Assembly (NCBI GenBank): GCA_000226015.1
Contig: JH154158.1
Span: 14,002-64,162, forward strand
Source of the DNA: Mnemiopsis leidyi
Lineage: Eukaryota > Ctenophora > Tentaculata > Lobata > Bolinopsidae
Length of the DNA stretch: 50,161 bases
Reading direction: 5' to 3'
Shown: piece by piece, positions 27,920 through 40,000 of the stretch
How the letters are laid out: each line of letters begins with the position of its first letter
Numbering within the stretch: the stretch's first letter is position 1
Program-made: the position numbers and the translations under genes
Notes under the pieces: generated by a model
The model's input: the letters and a program-made list of their open reading frames with translations, nothing else
What the model was told of the DNA's origin: nothing
The model's database searches: none

Positions 27920-30900
27920 ATGAGACGGTTGGTTTTGTTGGCAGCGCTGTGTTGGCTGCCTGCTCGCACCGAACTCGACCTGAAGATACGACTCCTGGAG
28001 TTGTTCCACAAAGTTATCGATGTGGATGTTATCCAGCAGGCTTACGAACAGCGGACCAGAGGGATTAGAGCTGACCACGAACAAATCATAAATCATGTAG
28101 CTGGAGTCACCACTACTGAGTTTAGTGAAGCGTCATCCGCTATTAGAAACATTCAGAAAACCGCCAAGGAATCGTACCTGCAACACAGATGGGATCACGA
28201 GTTGAATAATTCTTTCTGGGACGCCTTCAAGAATCCGATTAGCTCGACCAACGGTTCACAGCTCCCTGTAACTTGGATAGATAGATACAAGGGTAACGTC
28301 AGCTTATCAAACTCTGCGGTTAATCTTCCTATTGATGTGTTTTCTAATTGGACTGATGTAAAAAACACGATTCAATGGACCAAGGGTCTAAACCGGGCGT
28401 TCACAGAGAACTATCACAGCAAACCGGTGAACATTTTCTGGCAGTACCTAGGAACTCCACAAGGAATAATGAGGAGTTATCCCGGGTCCTTCATCGAGGA
28501 CAAACAGAGGTTCACATTCGATGTTCGACACAGACCCTGGTACAACGAAGGGATAGGTTGTCCGAAGGATGTTGTACTCTTGATCGACACGAGCGGAAGT
28601 TTGGAGGGCTTCCCGTCCAAACTCCTAAAAAGCACTGCCAGGAAGATGATAGAGTTGATCTTGTCAGATTCAGACTTTGTTGCAGCAATTGGGGTTGGAA
28701 CTACAGGTAAATCTCGTTTGAAATAAAATAAAACAAATTTATCTGATTGATTAATCAGCATTTGATTATCTTCACAAGCAAAACAGGTACTTTACTACAT
28801 TGCACAAATTTTTACAGCCATTTCGAAGATCTGATAATCTGTAAACATGTACAGCCTCATTTCTTAATCAATAATGGTTTGTGAAGTTAAACTTAAAACG
28901 GACTTGGCAAGTTTCATGAAAAGCCTTCCTAAAAAGCCGGCTAATTTTGGACTATCATACGTCAAAATCAGCGTGTTTTAGCCTTGCTCGATTAAACATT
29001 CATACTAATCACCAGCTCTACATATGTACTGGTTTTGCAGTCACTCTGATCAGTAAAGACAAACTCCCTACCTGCCAACAAATATATTTATGCAAGACGA
29101 GTAAACTGAGAAATTATCCTGCTGTCTGTTAATTAGCTCTAGTATAAACACGTCACGTGGTGGAATAAGTACAGGCTAAGGATAGGATTGAGCGATACGG
29201 CATTGGATAAGATCTGACAAAGATGAATTGTCAACCATTGTAAACTTCTGGAACTAATTCAAAATACCTTGGTGTATACATCAGTTAGATCGTATCATTT
29301 CGGATCAGGCAATATCTAATTTTCAGGTAAAAGCCTACCCAACAACAAATTATAATTTTAACAGTGAGCTATTTCCCACAGCCCGTTACCTATCCTGTGA
29401 TGGACTGCTCCAGAGAGCCGAGATCGCCGTTAAAGAGAGACTCACGGAAGTTATCGACAATTTCCCACCCTCTGGTACCAGTAATTGGACCCAGGGCATC
29501 ACCATGGCGTTCCAGTCGTATGCGAGGAGCAAGGCGGCCGGCTTGACAGCCGGGTGCCGGAGGGTCATGGTCATCTTTAGTGACGAGACCTCCCAGGATC
29601 TTGACGTAAGCTAATGAGTGGAATGTTTTTGTTGAGGTTCCCAACCTGACGACTAGCAGCTGTTAAATATTCAGCATACCGCTAATAACAACTAACTGAC
29701 CGGAAACGCCGTAGTAGGAGAGCGCCGACTGTTCAATTTTCACAGCTCAAATATACAGATCACCACTTATATCATTTCACATCCACCACTATCATTTCAC
29801 ATCCACCACTATCATTTCACATCCACCACTATCATTTCACATCCACCACTATCATTTCACATCCACCACTATCATTTCACATCCACCACTATCATTTCAC
29901 ATCCACACTATCATTTCACATCCACCACTATCATTTCACANNNNNNNNNNCCACTATCATTTCACATCCACCACTATCATTTCACATCCACCACTATCAT
30001 TTCACATCCACCACTATCATTTCACATCCACCACTATCATTTCACATCCACCACTATCATTTCACATCCACCACTATCATTTCACATCCACCACTATCAT
30101 TTCACATCCACCACTATCATTTCACAAACATAAATATACAGATCACCACTATCATTTTACATACATCTTAATCAAGCTTATACTAATAGTTATAGAATTC
30201 TGACATGAAACAAGGATTACACGCGATAATGTCACACTAACAAAGGGTAACACTAACTAAAATGTCACACTAACACATGGCACATAACGTGACCCCCAAC
30301 AGAAGGTGATATCTCGGTACGACCCAGAGAGAACTGTCCGAGTGTACGTCTTCTCCTTCAAACGAAACGAGGGTCTCTTCCAAGACAAGCTGTCTGACCT
30401 GGCTTGTCTTTACAATGGGGTTTACAAGAAAATATTGTACTTTGGGCAGATCGGAGATGCTCTTCAAAACATCGTCCAGGTTAAATCGGAATCTTATGAT
30501 TAATCCTCTTAAACTTCTGACTTCACTGAAACCAGCGTGTCAATAGGACACAATATTTTACTTTCAAATTTCAATCTCATAACGTCATAGCTTTCTTTCT
30601 GACCCTACTTTAACATTTTTTGCAGGCTGAGACGACGCACCTGATTAACGAGCCGATAGATCCGACTTGGAGCAACGTCTACAAGGATATTAACGGGTTC
30701 GGCTTTGTGGTGACGGTGACTCTGCCGGTGGTGGTGTCGACATCACCGAGCGAGCGTACCGTCACGGAGATATCTTTCAACAACAGTGTCTCCTTCCTGG
30801 GTAGGTTCTAGTTGTGGTAGTTAGTTAATTATACTTTCCTGCGCTTAATTAGTCGTATCTGGATGGATGTAAAGACTTAAATAGGTGGGATTTATCGACA

Positions 30901-33281
30901 TTTGTGCCGGTGGAGTTGGGGTATGAACGATTGAAATGCAGTCTCAACAAAATGAAAATAGAAAGTGGGGATTTTCCATTGCAGGGATTTTCCATTGCCA
31001 ATTTAGTAATTTGGAACAATATTGCAGGAGTAGTTGGATTAGACTTCAAGACAGACGCTATCATTACAAAGGCAAGTAGCACCCTGCCATTGAACACAGC
31101 CCTGATTCTAGTCAACAACAAAGGATACCCCATATACCATGACAAGTTGGAAGAGTACGCTTGGAATGACGTGACGACAAAACTCCAGGACTTTCAGTAT
31201 AGTACTGAGGGCAAAGAGGTGAGTTAATAGATAAGACGGAGTCTGGGTCTAGGGGGTTCTTAATTGGATTTTAGAGGCTGTTTTACCTGAAGCTCCGTTA
31301 CTATATCTTTATAGTTTTTCAGTGAACGTTTATCTAATTGTATTTGACGATATTTAAATGTTGAACATTTACGTTGGCTCAAACACCTACCTGCTCGGTA
31401 GACCAGGGGTAGAAGCAAGAATCTATTTATTTCTCTGATCTATTCCTAGGATTTAAGTTTCCTAGAAGAGATGATGATGCAGCAGGAACGAGCAACCGTT
31501 AAGACCCGGGGTCTCTTCGTTGTAAACTCCAAAGTCAGGGGATCCAACACCATACAGGTCGGTTTTCTGTGTTTAAAATGCTGTACTGACGCAAAGGGAC
31601 GAATGAGCGTGCAAAATTCCAGATATTAAGATAAATGGACAGCAGTTCAAAGGGAACATATGTTTGCGATGGTCAGAATACAAACAAGTGACCACCCTGA
31701 CTGTCCCAGCCTTGCTGCACTTGGCTGTAAAAACCAACCCTGGTACCTCTAAGCCTTTAGGAAATTGGAGTGCCGGAGAAAGATGATACGTGAGGTAGGG
31801 AGAACATTAGCGAGCACTTCGGCCATAGCATTAGCTCACGTCCAGCTAGTTGTCACCGTCATTCATATTCTTTCAGGAGGTAACCTACCAAACTGCCAGA
31901 GTGGACGGTACTCCCTTCAGTCTGGCGATCAGCTACACCGACCACCCTGTGGAGTATAGGATCGCGGAAAGATCAACCATTTCTCTCCGCCAAATTAGGA
32001 GCAAGATGGCAGCCTGGAAACAGAATAACGGCGTTCTTACCAAACTTCAGAAATTTAGTTGTAATGAGTCCCAAATAATTCACAACCTGATAAGAGGTAC
32101 CGGTTCCGGGTATCTTAACGGGGAATTCAAGTTTGATGGGCAATCGTACTGTAACACAAAGATATTTTCAGTGCTAACAGATGTGCTTATATCCGACTAT
32201 TTCAACTCTTCTTTCATACGGTCAGACGACCTAGGGGTAGTAGGTAGATATGTCATAACTTACAACGGTTTTGTTTTCTTTGACAACCCCCCGTTGGAAC
32301 ACAACCGACAGGTCAGACCTCAAATCACTCCCTCCCTTTGTTAAGGTGATGAAAAACCTAGCAGGAGTGAAGTACTACGTGGGTTTGCCCGCTTTACGAG
32401 GATGCTGGGCCTATTCAACCCTAAACGTTACCACAAGAGTGGAGGTTGAGGGGAAGTTTGTTGCTGCAGCTGGTTTTGAGATAAAGTTCAGTAGTTTTAT
32501 AGAGAATGTTTTCAGATCAGACTTGCTGTCGAGGATGTTTTTACTGGATGAAAATGGGTTTATGATAGATCCGTTACACGAGACTAGCAAATTTGTAGGG
32601 GAGGAGCACCCGGACTTATTGAGGGTGCTTGTAGAGGGGGGAGTCTATAGGAAACATATCCACACTGAGTGTATAAGAGAGTGTCCAAACCTCTCCAGTT
32701 TGACATTACTACCAGAGACGACTTCAAGTGCTAATAATCCCCTTTCAATCATAACCATGATATCCAGCTCATTTAAAACCATGATTCTCCTCCTCCATGT
32801 CCTTTGGCACTCTCTTCTCCTAACCCTGGTAAGGTCACAGACCCAATACTCTCCTGGTGACCTCCCTACCAATACAATCAGGGCTGTAGAATGCTGCCAG
32901 GAGTACGTTCATTACGAGCGAGACTTTTCAATACCTATAAACTCCCCACTTTCAATTCCCGCTCAGTGTGGCTGTGGGACCTCCTATTATATCAGTCCGA
33001 TCCCCGAGACAAACCTCTTGTCGGTAAAGCGGGGTGCCAACCCGTACTGCGGGTGCAAAACACGGCCAATCCGGCCGGCTGAGGGTCGAGAGATCAAGAT
33101 TTATCGGATGTGTTATAACTCGACCTTTCAGCACCGATTTAGACCCTCCAAGACTTGTATTGCCGATAAGGGAAACTTAACTACTCCCGGTTGCAGGAGT
33201 GGAGGCAGTAGGACCTTCAGCACAGCTCAGAGTGAATATTTCACACTTTTAGCCTTTTTGATCTGTTTGTGTATAATATAG
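27920..33281 (+). CDS. CACNA2D-like: voltage-gated Ca channel alpha-2/delta subunit
   Basis: An extracellular, membrane-anchored auxiliary subunit that promotes surface delivery and gating of voltage-gated calcium channels. Exons: 27920-28706, 29382-29605, 30303-30479, 30626-30800, 31028-31218, 31450-31557, 31877-32311, 32346-33281. All phases match and give 1010 residues, a usual family length. A signal peptide (LVLLAALCWLPA) is followed by the VWA_N region and a VWA domain with DTSGS at residues 222-226, GTSNW and IFSDE, so the metal site looks intact. Cache-type segments follow (WSNVYKDINGFGFVVTVTLPV region, near 405-550). The C-terminal part is Cys-rich, with CCQEYV, CGCGTSYY and CGC. The end is hydrophobic (YFTLLAFLICLCII), consistent with a GPI signal or a short anchor. 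The last intron is only 34 nt. The overall domain order excludes a generic VWA protein; the vertebrate subtype cannot be assigned. Confidence 0.92.
28707..29381 (+). other. alpha-2/delta intron 1
   Basis: Phase 1 intron interrupting the VWA domain, with donor GTAAAT and acceptor TTTCCCACAG. I see no other feature in it. Confidence 0.6.
29771..30126. repeat. 20-bp satellite with assembly gap
   Basis: About seventeen copies of a 20-bp unit (ATCATTTCACATCCACCACT) lie inside alpha-2/delta intron 2 (29606-30302). Ten N at 29941-29950 interrupt the array, so the true copy number is unknown. Copies are almost identical, which suggests recent expansion. Confidence 0.92.
32312..32345 (+). other. predicted 34-nt intron in alpha-2/delta
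   Basis: The upstream exon frame stops shortly after CGACAG. Removing 34 bases that start with GTCAG and end with a pyrimidine tract and TTAAG restores an open frame of 311 codons, joining HNRQ to VMKNLAGVKYY in phase 0. Both sides are alpha-2/delta-like, so either this is a very short spliced intron or the region carries a frameshift. GT, AG and the CT-rich tract favour splicing. Confidence 0.7.
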
Positions 33282-33305
33282 TAGGGTTTTATTATAATGC
33301 AGTAA

Positions 33306-33311
33306 AATAAA
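33306..33311 (+). terminator. poly(A) signal of alpha-2/delta
   Basis: AATAAA lies 25 bases after the stop codon, which implies an unusually short 3' untranslated region of about 40-50 bases. Confidence 0.6.
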
Positions 33312-33335
33312 AAAGCTGTTGTAAATATGTACACT

Positions 33336-33341
33336 TTTATT
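33336..33341 (-). terminator. poly(A) signal of the four-helix membrane gene
   Basis: On the minus strand this reads AATAAA, about 240 bases after the stop codon of the convergent gene. It lies about 25 bases from the alpha-2/delta poly(A) signal, so the mature 3' ends probably overlap or nearly touch. Confidence 0.5.
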
Positions 33342-33581
33342 TAACAACTTAAAAACAAAATAAATCAAGTGCTTCAATTAAAAGATTACGTCAGGCCAAC
33401 ATTTGAAAAGTCAGCTCAATCGTTGGCCAATAACAATTTCAAAAACTTTTTTTAGATAAGCATAAGGTAAAACAGTTAAAACAAGTACACCATTACCAAC
33501 AAAACTCGACCTTTAATCCTATGGGGATGATTTTGTCATAGAAAGCAATTCTAAAACACGGATTGTACTTCATGAAGGAGG

Positions 33582-35320
33582 CTATAACTGACGACGGTTA
33601 AAATTAATGTTGTTTAAGATTTGATCTATCTGTTTTCTCTTCCTCCTAAATATCAGTGACCAGGAAGTCAAGACTAAAAAGAAGAGTAACACTATAGCCC
33701 AGAGAGAAGCTTCAGTTCTCCTATACAATACAGCACAGACTGCAGACAACATAGCGCTGGCTATGGAGATCACCAACAACACTTTACAACAGTTCTTTGT
33801 CTCCAACACATTCTCCGTCTGTCTCCCTAAAGTTCTTAGACAGGACATGGCATCTGGGGATGTATCCTCACTACTGCCTCCCCAACTCTGGCGATCTCTG
33901 ATCCTCAGATTGCCGTCAACACGGTCAGTAGATCCACCCGGTGTGAGAAAGTCCGCCGAGCACCGAGCAAGGATGTCCAACTGCTCCTGCGAAAAGTAAG
34001 CCAAGTCCGGACCTAAACAGCAGACAATCATCTCTCTCCGGGCCTCCTCGTGGGGACTGAGCGGAGTTTTTCCTGGGGAGGTGGGAGCTGGTGTGAGACT
34101 CTGTTGGACAGGTAGGTGAAGACAGTCGCCTGTACCCTGTCACATTCAGTCTGTCTGTCAGGATCAGGTCGTTTGTCTGTCGTAGTGGGGGGAATAGTGA
34201 TCATGTTTAACAGTACATGTGGCACGCGCGACACAGAACCCATTATTTCATTACTCCGATCAGTCATGTCATCTGAACACAAGGTGTCCACAGAGAGACA
34301 AATTAACCTACTGTGAGGGAACACTAGCTGAAACAACAGGTACAGAGTTTAGGACAATGGGAGAGAGCACACTTCCTGAAGTATGCCCGGACCTCGAAAC
34401 AGCAGCCCATGTTGGCACAAGCTGAGGGAGCGGTCATAACCATAAGAACCACACCAGCACAAAGAAGGAGATACACCGAGTATACAACATGTGGGGACAT
34501 GTTGAGGGTGAAGGTGAAGGGGAGTATCCCCACTCCTACTGCCGTCAGTATGCACGACACCACGAACCATCCGTTAGGGACCATCAGGTCGTTAAACCGC
34601 TCGTGTCGGCTTTTTCTGAACAGTCGCATTGTTAGGTGAGGTTTGGTGAGACCTTTGAGAGGCGAATTGGAAACTCTTATTGTTTCTGGATCATCGTCGG
34701 AAAAAGTGACGGCCCGGTGATCCCTGGCCTCGATATCCTGCTCGTCAGTTAGTGTGTCAGTCTGTATGTGTGTATCGGTCTGGATTTGCGGGGGTGGCAA
34801 ATTCAAAGAGTCTGCACTTGCGTGTCTTGTCTGTCCAAGATCTACAGGGAAAAAGACATGTGAATACAAGCATGACAAGCAAGTTAACGGACCATGGAAG
34901 ATAAAAATGGAGATATAGCAAAGAAGAAGAGAAAACAGAGGGGAAGAAAACATGGTTGGGGAAAGGAAATAATGGGGGGAGGGAGTGTAACAGGTTGGGG
35001 ATAAATCAGAGTGAGTGAGATAACAGAGTGGACAACTTGAATGGGGAAGATAAGAGAGTGGAAAAAATAACAGAGTGGAAAAATAACAGAGGGGGAAAGA
35101 TAACAGAGGGGGAAAGATAACAGAGGGGGAAAGATAGCAGAGGGGGAGATGGCAGAGGGGGAGATAACAAAGAAGGTAAGATAACAAAGAAGGTAAGATA
35201 ACAAAGAAGGTAAGATAACCGGTTCCAGGGGAGGAGATGACGGAGCTTCATACCTGAGGATACAGCATGCTCGTAAGGGGGTGGAGCTTCGATCTGACTT
35301 GATTCGTTTATTTCCTCCAT
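33582..35320 (-). CDS. four-helix membrane protein with PPPY motif
   Basis: I do not recognise the family. Exon 1 is 35320-35254 (starts MEEINESS, contains APPPYEH, ends in phase 1). Exon 2 runs from 34841 (acceptor CCTGTAG, phase 1) to about 34393, and exon 3 from about 34100 to 33582. The 2-3 junction is uncertain. GAG|GTCCGG to CAACAG|AGT keeps phase 0; a later donor near 34340 to ACACCAG|CT keeps phase 1; exon 2 could also end at its own stop near 34324. Two hydrophobic helices are in exon 2 (WFVVSCILTAVGVGILPF and VVYSVYLLLCAGVVLMVM) and two in exon 3 (VLLVISIASAMLSAVCAVLY and LWAIVLLFFLVLTSWSLIF). The N-terminus and linker are hydrophilic and cytosolic-like, with an acidic SDDDPE stretch. 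The C-terminus is basic (FRRKRKQ). PPPY is a typical ligand for WW domains, for example of NEDD4-type ubiquitin ligases; that role is inference. Confidence 0.65.
35030..35215. repeat. purine-rich short tandem repeats in intron
   Basis: Runs of about 15-16 bases (GATAACAGAGGGGGAAA and AAGGTAAGATAACAAAG types) lie in the first intron of the four-helix gene. They make an artificial Leu/Ser/Pro-rich open frame on the minus strand that fuses with the real exons. The spliced model excludes it. Confidence 0.8.
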
Positions 35321-37059
35321 CGATCAAATATTCCAACCATTCGCCATGCATTCGCTATTCTAACTATTTTATATTGATCATTGCATGAAAAATTGCAAGT
35401 CGAATTGACATAAAACGTCATGCTAAAGGTATTTCCTGAAAATTCAATGGTTCTACCTGCCTAATAAAGTAATAAATGGTTCTAAACCATCAAATCATTT
35501 ATCAAAAGAGCGGACTCAAACTAAAATCATCGAACCGTAAGCTACACTCATTATTCATGTACTATTGAAACCGTGAATTTTCAGACCACAATACAAGAAA
35601 GCGGACGTAACATGATGTTTCATGCATACATGGCATTGGAAAAGCGCCCGAGAGAGCCCACACAAATGCCTGCAGTGACTGTACACGACCATCAATACTG
35701 TCTTTGTCATAGGGAGTCACGTGACACCTACAGCTAACGAGAACACAAGATGGCACTGTCAATGTATTTTATTAAGTGTCTCGATATATTTTCACAAGCA
35801 AGCCAAGTAATTAATTTGATTACTATATACACGCTATTTCGGTTCAAATATATATTTGGGACAGAAGCTGAAGCTTTAAAGAAGTCAAATTGAACAAAAC
35901 ATGCACATGTGTGATCATGGAAGAAAGCCTGAAAACAAACCTTAACTAGAACTGACACACACTTCATCATGTCAAGGTTACCAATTAGATCTGTATCTGT
36001 AACAGCACATCACCAGGAAATGACTGCACGACAAGATGTCAATAGTAATCACTGCTGTCTGCCCTATCGCAGTGGAGGGTGCAGGTCCTATCGTAGTCTA
36101 AGACTTGGTTTGCAATGTGTTCCCCCTGACAAATGTCGTGGGAGAAGCGGTATGCGGCCGGATTAGATTCCTAACCTCCTCGACTTCTTAATGTCCCAAC
36201 TTAATGATGGACAATAACCCAGAAACTTTAAGTTTTCTAGACTTTTTAGGTTCATCCCGTCCCCTTATCGAATTAATTGCTTTGGCATTGTTTAAAGGTA
36301 GCCTAGTTCGTGTAGATATGTTCATAAGTTCATAGACATAAGGGTATTTTCAATTTCATCGCCCCTAAATAATCAATAGCAGTATGTAATGTCATCATTT
36401 TGTCGTTGTAAAATTTCGCCTTCTCTATTTACTAAATGAGAAAGAAGAAACAGCTGCATTCCCAGATCGAAGGCCCATAACATTGGTTGAAAATGCACCC
36501 ATCATTCCATTAACGGATGCACAATTTTAACCCGATCTAAGAGCTCCAGGAAACCCCATGTTAGCACTTCATATGCATATCGGGTTCAGGAATTATAATA
36601 ATAGGATTTTGACACAGGTTCCCGTTCTCGAATTTCAACCCACCATCCAGTGGTTGGCATTTCTACGTGCCGAACGAGTGGGGGATTCGTCACACGAGCT
36701 CAGCTCCTGATTTTATTACAATTCATTGAACACCACTGCACTATTTCACAAACTACAACGAATATAGTGGGAAGAGCATTATCTGCCCCGGACTGAGGTT
36801 TAAAAGACTCCAATAAGGTGGCCGTATGCCAACTAAGGGGGTTGAGGCAATGTGCTCGTCCCGGAGAGAGCGGGGCCGGTCGGGGCAGATCGCGCCTGCC
36901 TGCTCTCCTCACCGATACCGGGCGCCAGTCTCTCCGCTCGGTCCCGGCCAGGGGGCCCCCTGTGCAAGAGGCGCCCTGCTGAGTGTGCGGCCGAGCCTCC
37001 CTGTCGCCTCTCAGCTTAAATAGTCACACTATATCACTTCATTGCTGCACAAATCTACT
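35321..37059. other. intergenic region between divergent genes
   Basis: The minus-strand four-helix gene starts at 35320 and the TIMP gene at 37060, so the region should hold both promoters. The 36840-37010 part is clearly GC-richer than its surroundings and lies just upstream of the TIMP start, so it could be the TIMP promoter or 5' leader. A 65-codon frame beginning at 36826 would be an upstream frame if transcribed. No other gene is visible. Confidence 0.45.
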
Positions 37060-40000
37060 ATGTTCTGCTTAGTTCTACTTGTTCACTTGGCGAGCCAGCT
37101 CGCTGCAACCACCGTCCCTGACACGACCCAGATGGAAGATCCGGCCTCCCAGTTCGGCAGGATACCTCGGCAACCCGGGTGCTTCTGCCTCAGATCCTCC
37201 CTCCACAACCACTTGTGTCGTGATGATTTCGGTGAGTTTCGTCAAATTTGTAGTGTTACATTGTATCTAGATCTTGTGGTGAGCACTGTACTTACGTGGG
37301 AGCTATTGATAGGTTGTCGTCATTCGGGAAATAGAGCACAATACTGGCTAGATTGCGAAAATAGATATGACAGCGTTGCCCTTTCAAAACAAATACAAGA
37401 TTCTCCTGCTTTCTTGCTTTCTGCTAGGCTAATTTGTGTTTCCTCTTCACCATTTAGTTACACTCTGAGTGTTGGTGGCAACTGGCAAGCGTTTTCCTTG
37501 CGACAGTGTCGCAACCGGGTCTCATTCAGAGCGCCTCTTCATCCACCTTCACTGATCACTGCGCCCCTGGATTATTTTTCCGGTGATCGGCTCATGCAGC
37601 ATCTGCTCGGTTCAGTTTTCCACATCATCTTGTCAGCATACACCATAATCCCCATACCAACATAACATACTCGGTTAGGAAAGAGAGAAATGAACATGTG
37701 CGTCCTAAATAAAGCGCTCTGATCTCTGGATGAAGTGACCAGATTTAGAATAGTTCTAGTAAGAGAAGATAGTCCTGTTGAAGGTCGGCCGTGGAGCGGT
37801 AGAGGACACACCGATTCCGGTCGGAGTAGACAGGGTTCTGAAAACTTCAGGACTGCTCCAATGCTGACAGTGGTCCGGAACTAATAGTCGGGTTGTTGCA
37901 GCAAGCCGTGAACAGGCGTGTCAGCTACAACTCTAGATCTGTCCTCTGTCTCGGACATCCGATACCGCATTTTCTGGGGAGCTAGGCTTGTGCCACGGCT
38001 ATTGCGATGCTAATTATATTCGATTATGTTTATCATAGCTTTGATTATCGAGCGCAGATCGTAGTAAGCCATGTCAGATTCAGACCATACACAGAACACG
38101 CTAGACCCAGGGCGTTGCACGAGGATCGCTATTCGCTGATAACTTCTAGTTTGGCTTCTTTAACTTTTTCTCCCACTATTCAGCGATATTATTTTCGCTC
38201 GGCAGCCGATGGATTTGGCGCCTTAGATCCGCGGCAGCAGACTTTTTGTAGGTGTTAAATTTATCCAGAGTGAATATTTGTAATATCAATGTAACCAAGA
38301 TGTCTGCAGCATGTCGAATTATTAACATAAGTAACACGGTCATGGCACCAGGCCTAAATAGGACAATCATGAGTACTAAAGTATTTAATCCAACCTTAAA
38401 GCAGTCGTCATCAAGTACATCTTGACATGTTGAGAATATTTCATCGGCTCGTGCATATTTAGACGACCGCTAGACTATTTCAGCTGGAAACCGCAAAATA
38501 TGGCGATCTAAAGGTGAGAAGTGAACGCTTCCGGCATCATTAATTCTAGCTACAGCCTTTCCGTTAAATCAAGGTCCCCGTTAGGCGAGATTCGAGAAAG
38601 GCCTGGTCTTATGTGGCAGAATCATTCATCAACAAGCAAGGGCCAAGGCCGGTACCAACTCTACTCTTTTTCTACACTTGAACTTCCCTATATAGATCCT
38701 ATTTGCCTATCGAGAGATAGCGTTTATTACACTTCTTGAGATTGAAAATTGCTTCCTTTTCCAGAAATTAATTCGGCCTGTAACTGGAAAGCAGTAACCT
38801 TTGAAGGGCGCCACCTAGCTCCCTCTCCTTTGTAATGCAACCAGCTCTTAATGACAAAGCCCTCCGTCCGCCAAGTAGCTGCTTGTACACTGATTTAGCT
38901 TCAGTCTCTCCGACTCGCTCTCGTGTCTTAATGACAAGATTCTAAAAGTTATTTAGTAAACAATGTACGGTATTTAGTACTGCTCCTGATTAATAGACCG
39001 ATGATAATGATGCCTCGCAGTCACGAACGCTGGACCCAGAATGACTAAGATAAGCATCGGATCCTATTTCTCAGGCTTCGTGTGGTTACCCTATGTGTTT
39101 AATTAAATCACAGTGTGTCATACCTTGATCCTAGCCTTAACCGCTCATTTGCATAATCTAAAAGCAAGCAAAATTCCACCCCGCCTGAATTCCGGAAGAT
39201 CGTCCAGCCCATTGTCTCCAATCCTAAATAGGAAAAAAAATTTACAGTCCTTTTTAGTGGCAGCAAGGCCGTCGGGACTTTGTTATATTAGCGTGCTGTA
39301 AAAATTATGCACCTCTTCTGAAAATTACCAAAGAAAGCTAACTTCATCATCTGTACTTCATTGCACCGAACAAAGAGTTTTTCACATTTTAAGTATTATT
39401 TTTAGCCTATTACCGATCACGCAATTTGTCTTATATCATCTGAAAATAGAAAAGTGGGGTAACTCTATTTTTTACGGAAATTCCAACACTTTCCTGGACT
39501 TTGCTTGCTAATGACTCCAACTATTACAGTAAACAACCTGACCGTTTAAATGACCATGGTGAGAGTGATGAAGCAAATGTTGTATCACTTTTGCAATCCT
39601 CCCAAGTTGCCAGGATCCCCAGATTTGTTAAGTAATTTGAACAATGCCACCACGGTGAAGATTATTGGCTTCAGTGAGAGTCCTGACGTAACGAGGAACT
39701 TATATTAATGTCTTGGTATTCATTAAATGAGAGCTGAAGGCCGTTAAATCTCAAGTGAAGCGCCATCACAGGACCATATTAATTGGAGGGAGGTATTTCA
39801 GTCCAACATGTCAGCTATCTGAAGAGTGATTAATCTGGTGGTGGGCTGACTGACAAGTGATGGTGCCGGCAGGTCCTGTAGCCAGCCACTACTGCACTTC
39901 TCTCTCTCTCTCTCCTGTCATGCTACTCCGGCAGTCGTTCCCGCGTCATATTGACTATCTGTCAGAGCAGCACCACTGAAAGTATCATTAGGAGCAGATA

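Noticed and set aside
34324-35187. 287-codon minus-strand frame with a Leu/Ser/Pro-rich start
   Set aside because: Its first half is intron made of purine-rich repeats. The phase 1 splice from 35254 to 34841 joins the PPPY exon to the real exon 2.
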